NCBI GenBank assembly: GCA_006384855.1
Contig: VCJN01002494.1
Coordinates: forward strand, 97,107-161,106
Direction of reading: 5' to 3'
Origin: Tetraselmis striata
Taxonomy: Eukaryota > Chlorophyta > Chlorodendrophyceae > Chlorodendrales > Chlorodendraceae
Length of the DNA: 64,000 bases
Shown here: positions 1-10,845 of the stretch, piece after piece
How positions within the stretch are numbered: position 1 is the stretch's first letter
How the letters are laid out: each line of letters opens with the position of its first letter
Translations under genes and position numbers: made by a program
Notes under the pieces: generated by a model
Told to the model about the DNA's origin: nothing
The model's input: only the letters and a program-made list of their open reading frames with translations
Database searches by the model: none

Positions 1-1629
1 CCCAATGGGTTGGCAGAAGGGATGGTGAAAACAGTCAAGGAGGCACTGATGCGCTATGTGGTTCAGCCCGGCAAGCGCGTCGTGTGGGACACTTTTCTGC
101 CTTCCATCGAGCTGGGCTACCGTTGCAGCAAGCAAGCCAGCACCAGGTACAGCCCATACGAGTTGGTGTACGGCAGGGCACCCGTGTTTCCCGCGCAGGC
201 GAGAGCGCTCTTTGAGGAGAGCGCCGTGGACTTCAACAGCCCGGAGGGCATGTGGGAGCTGATGACAGTGCGCGCGGAGCGTTTGGCGCTCATGGTGCCG
301 ACGGCGATGCACAACGTGGAAGCGGCGCAGCATCGTGAAGTGATGCGCTATCGCAGGAGGCGCGCGGGGTTGGTGGCGCCCGGAGTGCAACGCTTCAGCC
401 CCGGCGACTTCGTCTACGTGCAACAGCGGCAGCAAGACGCGCTCGATCCACGAGTGCGACCGGCTGTCTACAAGGTTTACGAGGTGAACGACAACGGAGT
501 GGTGGTCATCCAAGGAGCTGACGGCGACACGGCGCGCGTGCGCGTTGAGGAGCTGGCGCGGTGCGCCGTTCCATACGTGGTGTTGCCAGCAGGATTTGAA
601 GACCCAAATATGGCGTGCGAGGAGTGCGACGGGCGCGTCAGCACCCAGCGCAACCCGATCATCATCTGCGAAGACTGTGAACGAGGCTGGCACAAGTTGT
701 GTCATCAGCCACCTGTGGCACGTGTGCCGCGGGGGGCATGGCGGTGTGCGGCGTGCAGCGCTGATGACGCAGCGTTGCCGGCACAGAGGACATCGGTGGC
801 TTTAGCCGCCACAACAATCAGTGACAACGACGACAGCGACGAGGAGATTCAAGACCCTGCCCCGCCTTTGCAGCCGACAAGAGCGGCAGTGGCAGCAAGA
901 CTGAACTGGGGCATGCCTGGCGCCTGGCACCCAGCAACTGTGACAAGAACGATGAACAACCTTCAAGCAGCCAATGACTATCTACCGGCAATCAGTAACC
1001 AAGTGAGCGAGTACGCTGCGCTAGCCAACGTGATCAGCTGGCGCGGCCGAGTAATCTTTGATCCGTGGGCGGGACATGGCAGCACCGCTGAGGCCTTGCG
1101 GCCGTGCGGTGCGACAGTGATCAACAACGACTTCAATCCGGTGTACCAAACTGAGATGTGCGAGGACGCGCTGGAATCCTTTGTGTACCAGTGCGCTCGC
1201 GATGTAACCGCAACTGTGGCGATGACGACGATGATGACGACGACGATGACGACAACGATGATGACAACACAGCCGCGGTTAGAGGCCCCTTTCATAGTGG
1301 TGACCTCCCCGTGGTTCCAACTACTTGATCTGGCGCTGCCAATCATGGCGTCATGCGCGGACATCCTTTTCGTGCAAGTACCAATCTTCTACATCGCGCA
1401 GGGACCTTCCCCGCGCATGCAGTGGCTACGGCATCTAGGCGATTGTGGGCGGCTCCACATTATTGCCGGCGACATGCAGCGTAACCGCACTACGCGCCGA
1501 TCAACCCTGTGGCTCGCGGTCTTCCGCGACAACGAGCTGCGAGAGCGAGAACTGCGAGCTGAGTGGCGTCACTCCGTGGCGTCAATTCACTTCCACACCG
1601 AGGCGTGCGCTGGCGACCAGCATCACTGA
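1..1629 (+). mobile_element. Ty3/gypsy-type retroelement, 3' end of polyprotein: integrase, PHD finger, methyltransferase-like domain
   Basis: One reading frame is open from the left edge of the window to a stop at 1627-1629. It begins with the end of a retroviral-type integrase core (PNGLAE, then a TRYSPYELVYGR stretch) and the basic linker and chromo-like C-terminus usual in gypsy integrases. A PHD finger follows at about 599-760 (CEECDGR, CEDCERGWHKLCH, WRCAAC). The last part, about 900-1600, resembles a SAM-dependent methyltransferase: DPWAGHGSTAEAL as motif I, NNDFNP, and VVTSPWF in the position of the catalytic (S/D)PP(Y/W) motif. A GAT/GAC microsatellite (1212-1268) is translated inside this domain. 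Treated as a fossil element cut by the window edge; it looks whole over the visible part. The integrase and PHD calls are firm. The methyltransferase call rests on motif order and is moderate. Confidence 0.75.
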
Positions 1630-2634
1630 GCGTCGATTGGCGCCCAGCGGCCGTTCACCCTTCTGGCGACCAACCGTCTGGGGGGGGGGGGATGGGCCGC
1701 CCATTGAGCTGGTGACAGCGCCCCACGCGGGAATGCGAGCATGCGACGGCAGCTGCCGCAGCATCCGTCATATCCGCGTGCGCGTGAAGAACGGGACAGC
1801 CAAGCCCTTCCGGGCCAGCTAGGGTTAAAGCTAGGGTTCCATACCCGGTTGAGACCACAGGCAGGGCACCTGATTGGTTAGGGTTCCATACCCTGGCCAT
1901 AGCCCTGAGCGAGGCGCAAGGAGACATACATACCGGAGATCAGAGACCCGCCCAAGCACACCTAGGCGGGACTTCTAAGGGAACTCAGATAGCACCTCTA
2001 ATCGGGACCTCTAACAGGGACCCCTAAGGTGGACTACCTGCAGAAGACGAAGTACTGTACTGCTGCTGGTACAAGGCGCAAGACTCACTGTAGCCGCAGC
2101 CGAGTAGTAGTATAGGACTTGATGAGTACAATTAGACAAGGGCAGTGCGTAATGCGTCTGGCGCGCGGTGCGCGCACGGCGCGCGTGCTATTAGCACTTA
2201 GCGTGACGTGCGGCTGCCTTGCCATGGCCGCGATCGCGTGCTTATAGAGGGCCTCCGCCTTCTAGCGGTCCCTCTTCCCCCTTGTCTTGCCTGTGTGTGC
2301 CTGTGTTTGCCTATGACAGGCATAGGCAAGAGCCTGTGTACGGGACGGAGACGGTGTAAGAGACGGAGGCCGCCCATTGAGCTGGTGACAGCGCCCCACG
2401 CGGGAATGCGAGCATGCGACGGCAGTACACGCATCAGACAATGGCTACCACATTATGCAACGATATGTATCCCATATATCGGGCCCATCTTTCACGCCGT
2501 GTCTATACGCATTACATTCACCACCTATAAGCCAAGGACTGTGGCTCTGACGACTCCCCCCCATGAATTGAATTCAGCATATACTGAGTACCACATTTTG
2601 CAACGATGAATCCCACATGGTGCCCATCAATGTA
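1630..2634. other. Putative 3' LTR / untranslated region of the gypsy-type element, with a 58-bp direct repeat
   Basis: There is no credible gene here. A G-run (1681-1691) resembling a polypurine tract follows the polyprotein stop. A 58-bp sequence at 1695-1752 recurs exactly or almost exactly at 2368-2425. Between the copies are a repeated gggttccatacc motif (1833 and 1879 areas) and a TATA-like stretch (cttatagagg, near 2240). This would fit an LTR with promoter, but LTR ends could not be fixed because the 5' LTR lies outside the window. Confidence 0.4.
1695..2425 (+). repeat. 58-bp direct repeat pair (1695-1752 and 2368-2425)
   Basis: Both copies begin ggccgcccattgagctgg and end gcatgcgacggcag. 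They are separated by 615 bp that contain no gene. They may be terminal or subterminal repeats of the gypsy-type element just upstream. Confidence 0.8.
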
Positions 2635-3290
2635 TCAGTCGCACTTGTCGTCGGTGGATGAATCGTCACGCTGAACGACTTGATGCCTCGCAGCCGGAGG
2701 CCAAAACGCACATCCGGTGTTGCGGGTCTGCTCCCGTTGGTAACAGATCATGCACGCCAGCTTGAAGCGCAGCAAACACAGAAACACACCTGATCCATAC
2801 GCGCAAACGAGTCGGCGATCTGCGATAGGGACCGGCGATAGGGATGCTCCACCAACGACAAGTTGCACGCCGGACTCTTGAGCTTCGCGATGTATTAGTT
2901 GCAATTGCAATCGACATGGTTCTTCGGACGCGCGGAACTCATGGAGCTCATCGGTGTAGAACTCGGTACACTTGAAGTAACTCCGCCTCTAGTAAGAAAG
3001 CGTACTTATTGTGCAGATTACACCTTCGGGACGGGCCGGCACATGTGCGTCTAATATGAGTTAAAACGGCACGCAATAACAACGAAGTGGTGACAATTTA
3101 TTCGGTGCTTGCACGTGGTCGTAACTAATTTCGTCGGGTGCTTTCGGATACAAGGCAAAGAAGTGGTCGAACGCGGTCCCGGGACCCTCGGAAGCATCCA
3201 TGACCGCAAACACCTGCACCAAACAGTCAATATGAATACACATACGCGCCACACTCTATCCCCCTCTTTACAGTGTACCCTCCTCATAGG
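2635..3290 (-). pseudogene. Transposase-like remnant, possibly KDZ-like (Kyakuja/Dileera/Zisupton) DNA transposon
   Basis: Two stretches on the minus strand look like decayed protein-coding sequence. The upstream one (3290-3061) reads FAVMDASEGPGTAFDHFF then LYPKAPDEISYDHV, which recalls the VMD...YPxxPxxVxYDxxC pattern around the second catalytic region of KDZ-type transposases. The downstream one (2990-2635) reads FKCTEFYTDELHEFRASEEP, continues as an uninterrupted frame, and ends in an acidic STDDKCD tail. The two pieces are in different frames with a gap between them, so no intact gene remains. The family name is a guess from motif memory; a degraded host gene is possible. Confidence 0.3.
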
Positions 3291-3445
3291 GTCCCCTCCC
3301 TAGAGGGTACCCGGTGTATCGTGGGCACGGTGTGGACACCGCAAACATATGCGCCATGCTATCAGTGTGATTGCATATACGCGCTACACGGTGTCCCCTC
3401 TCCAGAGGGTCCCCTCCCTAGAGGGTCCCCTCCTCAGAGGGTCAT
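3287..3445. repeat. Cluster of 16-bp quasi-palindromic repeats (agagggtcccctccct type)
   Basis: The unit agagggtcccctccct, or a close variant, appears near 3287-3303 and then in tandem between about 3391 and 3445. Each unit can pair with itself (ccctc...gaggg). The function is unknown. Confidence 0.7.
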
Positions 3446-4143
3446 CCCCTCATGATAGTGGCGTCCCGACAGCTATTAAACCCGTCGCTATGCCCGCTGC
3501 GATCTCCAACCGTGCCATGATGTCGTTGCACACTCCGCGGTCACCCTCAATACTAACGGGTGACCCGCCCCTCGCCCTCACTCTACCCGCGTTGACCGTG
3601 ATATGCGTTCATCGTGGCGTCACTCCGTTCCGGTTCATCGCTATGTGTTGGTGGTGGTCCGCTCGGGGATTCGTCGTTGTGACCGGTGATGGCGTCCCGC
3701 ACTTGCGCACATTTGGCCACCATTTGGCATCCTCCCCGGTGGGCGTGTTCCCTTCAGCGCGTCTCGACGCACGGCGTACGCCCAGGTTAAGTTAAGTCAC
3801 AACTCTGGACCCTGACAATAGGCGAGCGGGGTGACAGCGGCGTACCGAGGTCCAATTCAAAGCCTCTGCGCGACTGCGCGGGATAACAACGCCCTCGTCA
3901 TGATGTCGTAGTTTCCGTGTCTGCAAAAACAGTGAAAATCGCCCTGGATTCATATAAAATGAACAGGCCACAGCGCTGGTGCGCGATCGTGCTGCACGCG
4001 CAAAACTTTTCTAGTAAAATCGAATGATTCCTGTTGATATCTGAAATTTCCATCACATACAGTTATCCCCATATGATACATGCCGCCAGGCAGGCCCGGG
4101 CGCATGCTGTTATTTGTCGTATGCTGCTGGCCTACTGCTGCTG
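3446..4143. other. Intergenic, no gene recognised
   Basis: Short overlapping ORFs only; none has recognisable motifs. The stretch ends at the target site of the retroposon copy that begins at 4144. Confidence 0.6.
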
Positions 4144-4456
4144 TTTTCCCCGCCCCCGGGACAGGACTGGCACCAGTGAAACCCTTGCAGCGTCTCTACG
4201 ACGACCGTTTAGGCATAGATCCATCTGCGGAAAGCAAAGGTAGGCGACGCTCCGTCACTAAGAAAAATTCCTAAGCATTCCGCAAGACTAATTAAAGGCC
4301 AGTGACAAGTTTCCAACACTGTTGGATCACCGTCTAAAACACTGCTATGAAAATATACCCGGCACTCACCACGAAAGGCCCGCCCTACCCGTTTGGGCAT
4401 CGGCCCATTCGAGTAATGCGAGTTGGGGCAAGCCCCAACCCGCGGAGCAAAGCAAA
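4144..4456 (-). mobile_element. Retroposon family 1, copy A (313 bp), with 14-bp target-site duplication
   Basis: The insertion is flanked by gcctactgctgctg at 4130-4143 and 4457-4470. Its 3' end is at the left: on the plus strand it begins with a T-run (the A-tail) followed by cgcccccgggacaggactgg. About 270 bp match copy B at 46195-46472, and shorter matches lie at 28510-28618 and 31365-31414. This is the longest copy seen. It has no ORF of note, so it may be a SINE or just the 3' end of a LINE. The right-hand duplication has since expanded into a short CTG run (to about 4483). Confidence 0.75.
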
Positions 4457-4470
4457 GCCTACTGCTGCTG

Positions 4471-5428
4471 CTGCTGCTGCTGAGGATCTGATGCTGGGAA
4501 CAACTAGCGACTACTTCAGTATTCAATACGACAATACCGGCACAATATCGCTGTAGTAGTAGTTTCCGCGGGAGCAGCCCATACACCACAACCCGACGAC
4601 ACGTCTGCAACATCCAACGGGCGGAGTCGCTAGCGAGTAGGGGTTGCTCGAGCACATACGCCTGAGCCTCCAGATCAGGTGGCGCGACTGCGGCGTACGG
4701 GAACCGTCGCTGCATTCAGAAACATTTTTACTGCACGCGGCCTGTGGCCTCGCATGACATAGCACACGCACGCTGGGCGCTCACAGCGGTGGAGCGCGCC
4801 CACTCGGCGCGACAAACCGGGAACACCACTTGTCACTCTTCGCTGCAGCCACCGGCAGGTCCCACCCCCACCACCAGCCACCCCCAACTCCAAGAGCTTC
4901 CAAATTCAATATTTCAGCTATCTGTCGCTACATTTTTTCCCAGTGTAGTCGTTGAGGCGATCCTGCGACTGCGACACGTTTTTGCACCACGACATACACA
5001 CACGAAGATCGGAAGATGCCGCTCGCCATTACATCCCGAAGGCGCCCTCACGCGACCGTTCGTTTCGTCCAACGGCGGCGTCGGACTACCGCTTCCATGC
5101 ATTTGCAAACGTGCCACTGCTTGCTGTGAATTTCTCAGTTAGGTACAGTGCCGAGCCGGAACGCTGGGAACTGGTTGTGCTATTTAACATTAGGCTCTCA
5201 GGGAGAAGGGGAAGGGGCTGTCCGCTGTCGGTGCCCAGGGGCTGTCGACGCGCTGAGAATAGACGGCCGCCTGCCCGTGATAGGCTGATAGCGAAACAGC
5301 TGGACGACTGTTTCTGTTAGATTCCCTGTTTTATCGTGTTTAGATGCTTTCTTAGCTCCTGCGCACAGGCAGATAGGACGAGTGTTGACACGGCGCCGTC
5401 CCTCTGCTGCGTGTGCGCCGCAGGCGCC
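4471..5428. other. Intergenic / 5' flank of the hexosaminidase gene
   Basis: No gene is supported. A splice-acceptor-like gtgcgccgcag lies at 5413-5423, just before the first in-frame ATG of the hexosaminidase (5429). An upstream exon carrying the signal peptide could therefore lie in this stretch, but I could not identify it. Confidence 0.5.
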
Positions 5429-8425
5429 ATGAGCATCATACCAGTGCCGATCAGCCAGGAGGCGATGCCCGGGCGCTTCACGCTGCCGTCCACGGTGGTG
5501 ATCACGTACGCCTCGGAGCGCTGCGCCGGCGTGGCAGAGTTCGCCGCTGCGCGGCTGCGCGAGCGCTACGGCCGCACCGCCACGGCGCAGGGCACCTTGC
5601 TGGAGGGCGAGGGGCTGGGCGCGTTGCACCTGGTGTGCGAGCCGGCAGACAGCCTTGCGGCGCTGCCGCACTCCGACGAGGCGTACGAGCTATTGGTGGC
5701 GCCCGGCAGCTGCGTGCTGCGCGCCCTGGAGCCGCACGGCCTGTTCAATGCACTTCAGAGCCTGCTGCTGCTGCTGCCTCCGAGGCAGCCACCTGAGGGG
5801 CAAGACATATCCATCCCCGGCACAAAGGTGATCGCCCGCCCCATGTGTAGCTCCCCAGGCTTGTCGCCTCAGGCTAGAATGTACTGAGGCAGCAAGAGAG
5901 TTCTGGCCTCGCCTTGCCAGGCCAGCACTATCGCAATAGCGATGCAATGAGGCAGCAGCGTGGCCTGCCATCCCCCACACCTTCTGTCCTGCCCTTGACC
6001 TTGGTCCATGCAGGCGCTGGGGGCGTAGACATGCCAATGACCTGCCCCCCCCAGAGGGTGGAACAGCATCTGGAGCGGGCTGCCGGTGGCCTGGTTCCGC
6101 CAAAAAGTCCCCTGTGCTGCCCCTCTGACGGCAATACCTGGCTGGATGCGCCGCAGGTTCTGGACGGGCCGCGCTTCCAGTGGCGCGGCGCGTTGCTGGA
6201 CGTGGGCCGCCACTTCTTCAGCGTGGAGTTTGTTAAGAAATTCATAGACTCGCTGGCAATGCACAAGATCAACGTGTTCCACTGGCACCTGACGGAGGAC
6301 CAGGTGCGCCACCACCCGCGCGCGCCGCTTCCCACCCTCTCCCCGCCCCCTGTCCCCACGCCAGCGCCCGCCTGATCGCTGTGGCTCGCAACCGCTACTG
6401 CAGGGCTGGCGCGTGGAGGTTAACCAGCTCAAGCGGCTGACAGAGGTCTCCGCCTGGCGGACCTCTGATGGGGGTCGCTCCTGGTATGGCGGTTTCTACA
6501 CGCAGGATGAGGTGGGCCACCCCCCGGACCAATGTATCCTTTGACTGGAGACGGGCCAGCAGCGGATCACGCGGCAAGGGTGGCGGTGCTTGTGGTCTCA
6601 TAGATGGCTCCGCGTGGCAGATGCGGGAGATTGTGGCGTACGCGCAGGAGCGCTTCATCCATGTGATGCCCGAGATTGAGATGCCGGGGCACTGCTGTGC
6701 ATCGCTGGCCGCCTATCCGCAGCTATGCTGTGCGCCCCCTTGCCCCCCTCATATTCCATGGCAACCTGGGGTAGCCGCTGGGCAGAGGCATTCCGTTTTA
6801 CTTACCTGGCTGCCGGCACGGGGGCCAGCTGCTCACGTGCGTTGCACCCACGCCTGGTGCAGGCTCGGGACAGATGAGTCAGGTGCCAACCCAGTGGGGG
6901 GTCATGGAGACCGTCTACTGCGCGGTGCGCCCCTCGCTCCCTCCCCACACCACTGCCACCATCATTATCGTCCACTCTCCACCCCACCGCCCCTCCGTTT
7001 GATAGCGGCGACAGGCAGAAGTCAGGCCTGCGTGGCGCTGAGCGCCTCGGTGCTGTGTGCAGGGTAACGATGAGGTGTTTCAATTTCTGGAGACGGTGCT
7101 CAACGAGATCATTGACATATTTCCGTTTGGTTATATCCACATTGGCGGGGACGAGGTGAGCGTGGTGGAAGCGGTGCTCTGCTGCTGCTAAGCTCCATCA
7201 CCACTGCCCCCCCATGCATAGCAGCGTACCTCGCCGGGGGGGCGCGGTGTTTGCCTCCGCTCAGCAGCCATTCTTGCTGCGGGTTTGCCATGACTCAGGT
7301 GCCGAAGACACAGTGGAAGCAGTGCGAGAAGTGCCAGGAACGCATGCGTCAGGTTGCCCCCCCGCAGAGCCTGAACTGACTGTGCACTCGGCTTTGGTGG
7401 GGCCGGCACTGTTGGGGGGCGTGATGCTCCCTGTTTGCTGCTCACCTCGCCGGCGCTGCTGTTGGGGCGCACTGCAGGAGGGGCTGGAGAACGAGGGGGA
7501 GCTGCAGAGCTGGTTCCTGGCGAGGATGAACCGGTTCCTGGTCAGTAAGGGGCGCAAGCTGGTGGGCTGGGACGAGATCCTGGAGGGCGGGCTTGTGCCT
7601 GGCGCGACAGTGATGTCTTGGAGGGTGCGGCGCCCTTCTGCGGAGATCTCGCACTGCAAGAATCCCCCCCCCCCCCCCCCCCCCCCCCCTCTCTCCTTCC
7701 TTTCTTTCTGCGTCCTTCCCCAGCAGGTATGGCACCTGGCTGATGACAACCACTGCGCTGCTCACAGGGTGTCCGCGGCGGCATCCTGGCAGCCAAGATG
7801 GGGCACGACGTTGTCATGACCCCCACCAGCCACTGCTACTTTGATTACCGCCAGTCCGCCAAGTACGATTGCCGTCCCGAGTGGATTGGAACTGACCGAA
7901 AACTTCCTTGCTCCTCTTTCACCTATGTTTAGTAGTCTTGGTAAATGAAATGCCCGATCTGTCTTTCGGCGCAAATAATACAGGACCAGAGTGTGGCCGG
8001 TCTGGCGAATAGATATACCTTTCTGGTCTCTGAGATATTGGTGTGCTGTGCTGAGCAGCCCTCAGGAGCCGGGTTGCTGGTACGCCATGCTGCCAATCGA
8101 GAACGTCTACGATTTTGACCCCATTCCGGAGACGTCCTCCCACGGCGATGAGTGGAGCTTGGCGGAGGAGGAGCAAGCGCACATCCTGGGCGGTCAGGCC
8201 AACGTCTGGACAGAGTACATAAGCGACGAGGTGACGGTGGAATACATGCTGCTGCTGCGGTTGTGCGCGCTCGCCGAGGCCGTGTGGTCGCGCAAGGACC
8301 GCAAGAACTGGGACGACTTCCGCACTCGTCTGACAGATCACGTCAAGCACCTGGACGCCATGGGCATGCGCTACCGCCGGTTGGACGACGAGGCGGACGA
8401 CGTCGACGCTATGTCTGGGGAGTAA
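5429..8425 (+). CDS. Beta-N-acetylhexosaminidase, glycoside hydrolase family 20
   Basis: Hydrolyses terminal GlcNAc/GalNAc from glycans, normally in the lysosome, vacuole or secreted space. Ten exons with consistent phases: 5429-5827, 6157-6303, 6404-6511, 6621-6729, 6863-6924, 7063-7155, 7299-7352, 7478-7624, 7768-7862, 8059-8425. They give about 526 aa. The N-terminal GH20b-type domain (FTLPSTVV..., LFNALQSLLLLLP) leads into the TIM barrel: WRGALLDVGRHF, HWHLTEDQ (175-182), PEIEMPGH, WGVMETVYCAGNDEV, and HIGGDE with the catalytic Asp305-Glu306 pair. KGRKLVGWDEILEGG, MSWR and ANVWTEYISDEVTVEYMLLLRL follow, completing the family order. No signal peptide is visible after the 5429 ATG. The frame is open upstream but has no ATG, so an N-terminal exon is probably missing from this model. 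The intron after the exon ending at 7624 contains 26 consecutive C. Confidence 0.93.
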
Positions 8426-9086
8426 ACTCCAGGTCTGTAGATGGCGGAGCGCGTGGGGGTGCGCTGCTAGGGTCAGCGTATAAACACACGTATCTATGCC
8501 CCTCAACTAAAAATGTGACCACAGCAAGCGTCGGCTGTGTTGCCTGCGCTTTATTTGTGTCCCGGGGGAAGAAGTTGAAAAGAATACTGAAGTGTTTAGG
8601 TGCTTTCTAATGCCGTTGTGGGCGCTGTCGCTGTCTCTATGCACAATGATTGGAAATAGCAATCCATTTAGGGTGCAGTATGCTGTGCCACAAGCTAATG
8701 TTCTACGGCAGGAAATATCCGAGATTTGTGGTTGATTGATTACTAAACAACGCCTATGGGCGCCGGCGGGGTCCTAAGAAATTTATCAGTAGGAACGTGT
8801 CTGCCTGTTTCCCACACTGGACCGGTTTCACGCATATTAAAACACATCTACGAAATCTACTAGGACCTGATCTACTGGCAGGTACTCGCATATGGAGATG
8901 CAACGAATTGCACGTGTTCTTTCTCTCTTGTTCCCCATCTGCATGCCCGGCTTGCCATTTGTTTTACAGGCGGCCCTATTCACGAATAAGGATTGCTGGT
9001 GCCAGTGAACGGCTTTAATGATATACGGGAGGTATGCCAGAGCTAGAATACAACGTCGCGATGGGTTTTCGAAGAGGCCTCAGACT
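8426..9086. other. 3' flank between convergent hexosaminidase and Myb genes
   Basis: This 660-bp stretch holds the 3' untranslated regions of two genes facing each other. No additional coding sequence is supported. Confidence 0.6.
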
Positions 9087-10466
9087 TTACCAACTGTGCT
9101 CAGGCTGAGGGTCGTACTGCGGCGGCCGCTCTTGCTGCTCGGTCCATTCTTGCTGGGGCTGCGAGTGCTGCGTTCTGAAGCCCGGGTTACTCTGGAATTC
9201 CGCAAAATTCATGCTCCCCATGCCTGCCATCAGCGTGGCATCATCAAAGTCACCCAGCACGCCCGCCAGGAGGTCGTCGCCAGTAGGCAACGCCACGCCT
9301 CCCGCGGCGACCTGATCGCCGGTGGCCCCAACATACCCAACTGCATTCTCCCCGCGCGGAGGGAATGAGGGCAGCCGAAAGAAGTCGTCTCTTGCCGGTG
9401 GGCCCTGCCAGACTGTACTTGATCCGGCGTGGTGTTCGAACCGAGAGAAGCTCGGGGAATGCGGCTGCTGTTGTTGACTCCATCCTGCGGCCTGGCGTCC
9501 AAATGTACCGTTGTCACAGGGGACGGCCTGGCCGCTCCGGGGGGGCCCGAACCCCATACCGTTGCCCCAGGAACGCAGACCTGACATCATTTCGGACTGC
9601 TCGTCCGAGAAGGCTAAGGTGGAGACCGGCGGGTGGCTATCGGTAGCGACGGAGGTGGGGTACGGGCCAGAGGGATCAGGGGCGCGCCGCGCGCACTCGG
9701 TGCCAAACCTGAACCCTGCTCGCCAGGACGCTGGGTGCCGCTGTTGCCCCGTTAGCGCCGACGTGGAAGCGAAGTCAACCTGCGGAGCGGTGCTTCGGCG
9801 GACCATGGGGGCCGAGGGACCCGCCCTGGCGAGGACGGCGTCGAAGGACAGCGGCTCGCCGCCAGTGGTAATGGTAGGAGGGAGGGAGGGACTTTCCATA
9901 TACCCGAACCCGAACTTCATGTCGCTGTCCCCGCCGCCACCGACGCCAGCAGCACCCAGCTGCGAGCGGGCGTACTCCTGTGCCCCCGGGGACTCGGGGG
10001 AATCCTCGCGGTACACGACGGCCAAATCAGGCAGCGTGCGAGATGCCCGTGGCAGACGCCGATGCGTGCTGGAAGCGCCGGCACCTGGGTTCCAAGCACG
10101 CGGCGAGGAGGAGCTCGCGCCGATGGGTAAGCCGAAGGGGGAATTGTTGTTTTGGCGCCCAAACAGCGCGCCCGGCCTGGAGCCCGGCTGGAGAGAGCCC
10201 AACCGTGAGCCGTTGTTGAACGTGGCCGCTCGCTTAACGGTGCGCACGCGCGGCCGCTTGCAGGACTCGATCTCTGCGTCCGTAACGTGCTTGAACTTTA
10301 CCAGGTTGCGCCACTTGTCCTTGATCTGCACTCCGCTGCGCCCGCTGAGCGTAAGCTCCAGCTCCGGGTCGGTGCGGATAAGCTCCCAGTTGCCCGCGCC
10401 ATGTCGCTGCACGCCAATCTTCAGCGCCGCCAGCTCCTCCTTCTCCCAAACCCGATATTTTCCCAT
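9087..10466 (-). CDS. Single-Myb (telobox) DNA-binding protein, TRB/SMH-like
   Basis: Single-exon model of 459 aa. The N-terminus is a Myb/SANT repeat with the three spaced tryptophans of the family (MGKYRVWEKEELAALKIG, GNWELI, KWRNL) and the telobox signature VQIKDKWRN at residues 46-54. That signature marks proteins binding telomeric or telobox DNA in plants and animals. ATG 10466 was chosen because plant TRB/SMH proteins also begin a few residues before the first Myb tryptophan; the frame stays open upstream to an ATG at 10664 with low-complexity sequence. After the Myb repeat come a basic patch (CKRPRVRTVKR) and a long Ser/Gly/Pro-rich region. An acidic-hydrophobic segment near the end (DDLLAGVLGDFDDATL) could be an activation domain. 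The histone H1/H5 globular domain typical of land-plant TRBs was not seen, so a general transcription factor is possible. Confidence 0.8.
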   Translation of the reverse strand: MGKYRVWEKEELAALKIGVQRHGAGNWELIRTDPELELTLSGRSGVQIKDKWRNLVKFKHVTDAEIESCKRPRVRTVKRAATFNNGSRLGSLQPGSRPGALFGRQNNNSPFGLPIGASSSSPRAWNPGAGASSTHRRLPRASRTLPDLAVVYREDSPESPGAQEYARSQLGAAGVGGGGDSDMKFGFGYMESPSLPPTITTGGEPLSFDAVLARAGPSAPMVRRSTAPQVDFASTSALTGQQRHPASWRAGFRFGTECARRAPDPSGPYPTSVATDSHPPVSTLAFSDEQSEMMSGLRSWGNGMGFGPPRSGQAVPCDNGTFGRQAAGWSQQQQPHSPSFSRFEHHAGSSTVWQGPPARDDFFRLPSFPPRGENAVGYVGATGDQVAAGGVALPTGDDLLAGVLGDFDDATLMAGMGSMNFAEFQSNPGFRTQHSQPQQEWTEQQERPPQYDPQPEHSW

Positions 10467-10830
10467 GGCAGGGAAGATAAAGCCTTCAGAGCCAGTGCAC
10501 AGAGTAGGAAGCACGGGGAGGGGTGGGGCGTTTCCTGTCGTAGGCGCCAGAGCAGGTGCCCCTGGGCCTGCGGCCGAATGTTGGCCGCTGCTGCTGCTGT
10601 GACAATGTGCGCGCGGGGAGCGGCGTGCTTGTGCATCAGTACAGCGACGGTATATAGTCCTCATATGAGCTTGTCTGAGCTTGTCTGAGCTTACATAATA
10701 TTAATATGAGCATAGTATCAATATGAGCAGTCGGCCTCAGAGTTCGGTTCCAGTACGGGTGCTCTGCGTGTCGCTCAAAGAAATATTGGTCACATGAGCT
10801 CAAAGAAATATATTTACATGAGCTAGCATC
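10467..10830. other. 5' flank of the Myb gene with decayed LINE-tail repeats
   Basis: No gene. The motif cttgtctgag is repeated at about 10670-10690. A sequence resembling the LINE family 2 tail (tacatgagctagcatcagaag) occurs at about 10814-10835, and acatgagctcaaagaaata copies at about 10794 and 10815 suggest earlier insertions of the same family. Confidence 0.5.
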
Positions 10831-10845
10831 AGAAGCTTAAATAAA
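10831..10845. repeat. Target-site duplication, left copy (agaagcttaaataaa)
   Basis: The same 15 bases occur at 11573-11587, on the other side of the LINE fragment. Confidence 0.8.

Noticed and set aside
5336-5428. N-terminal extension of hexosaminidase upstream of the 5429 ATG
   Set aside because: The frame has no ATG there and the sequence is not signal-peptide-like. An upstream exon is more likely.
9511-10602. Long plus-strand open frame (363 codons)
   Set aside because: It lies antisense to the Myb gene, has no domain motifs and follows from the GC-rich codon pattern of the other strand.
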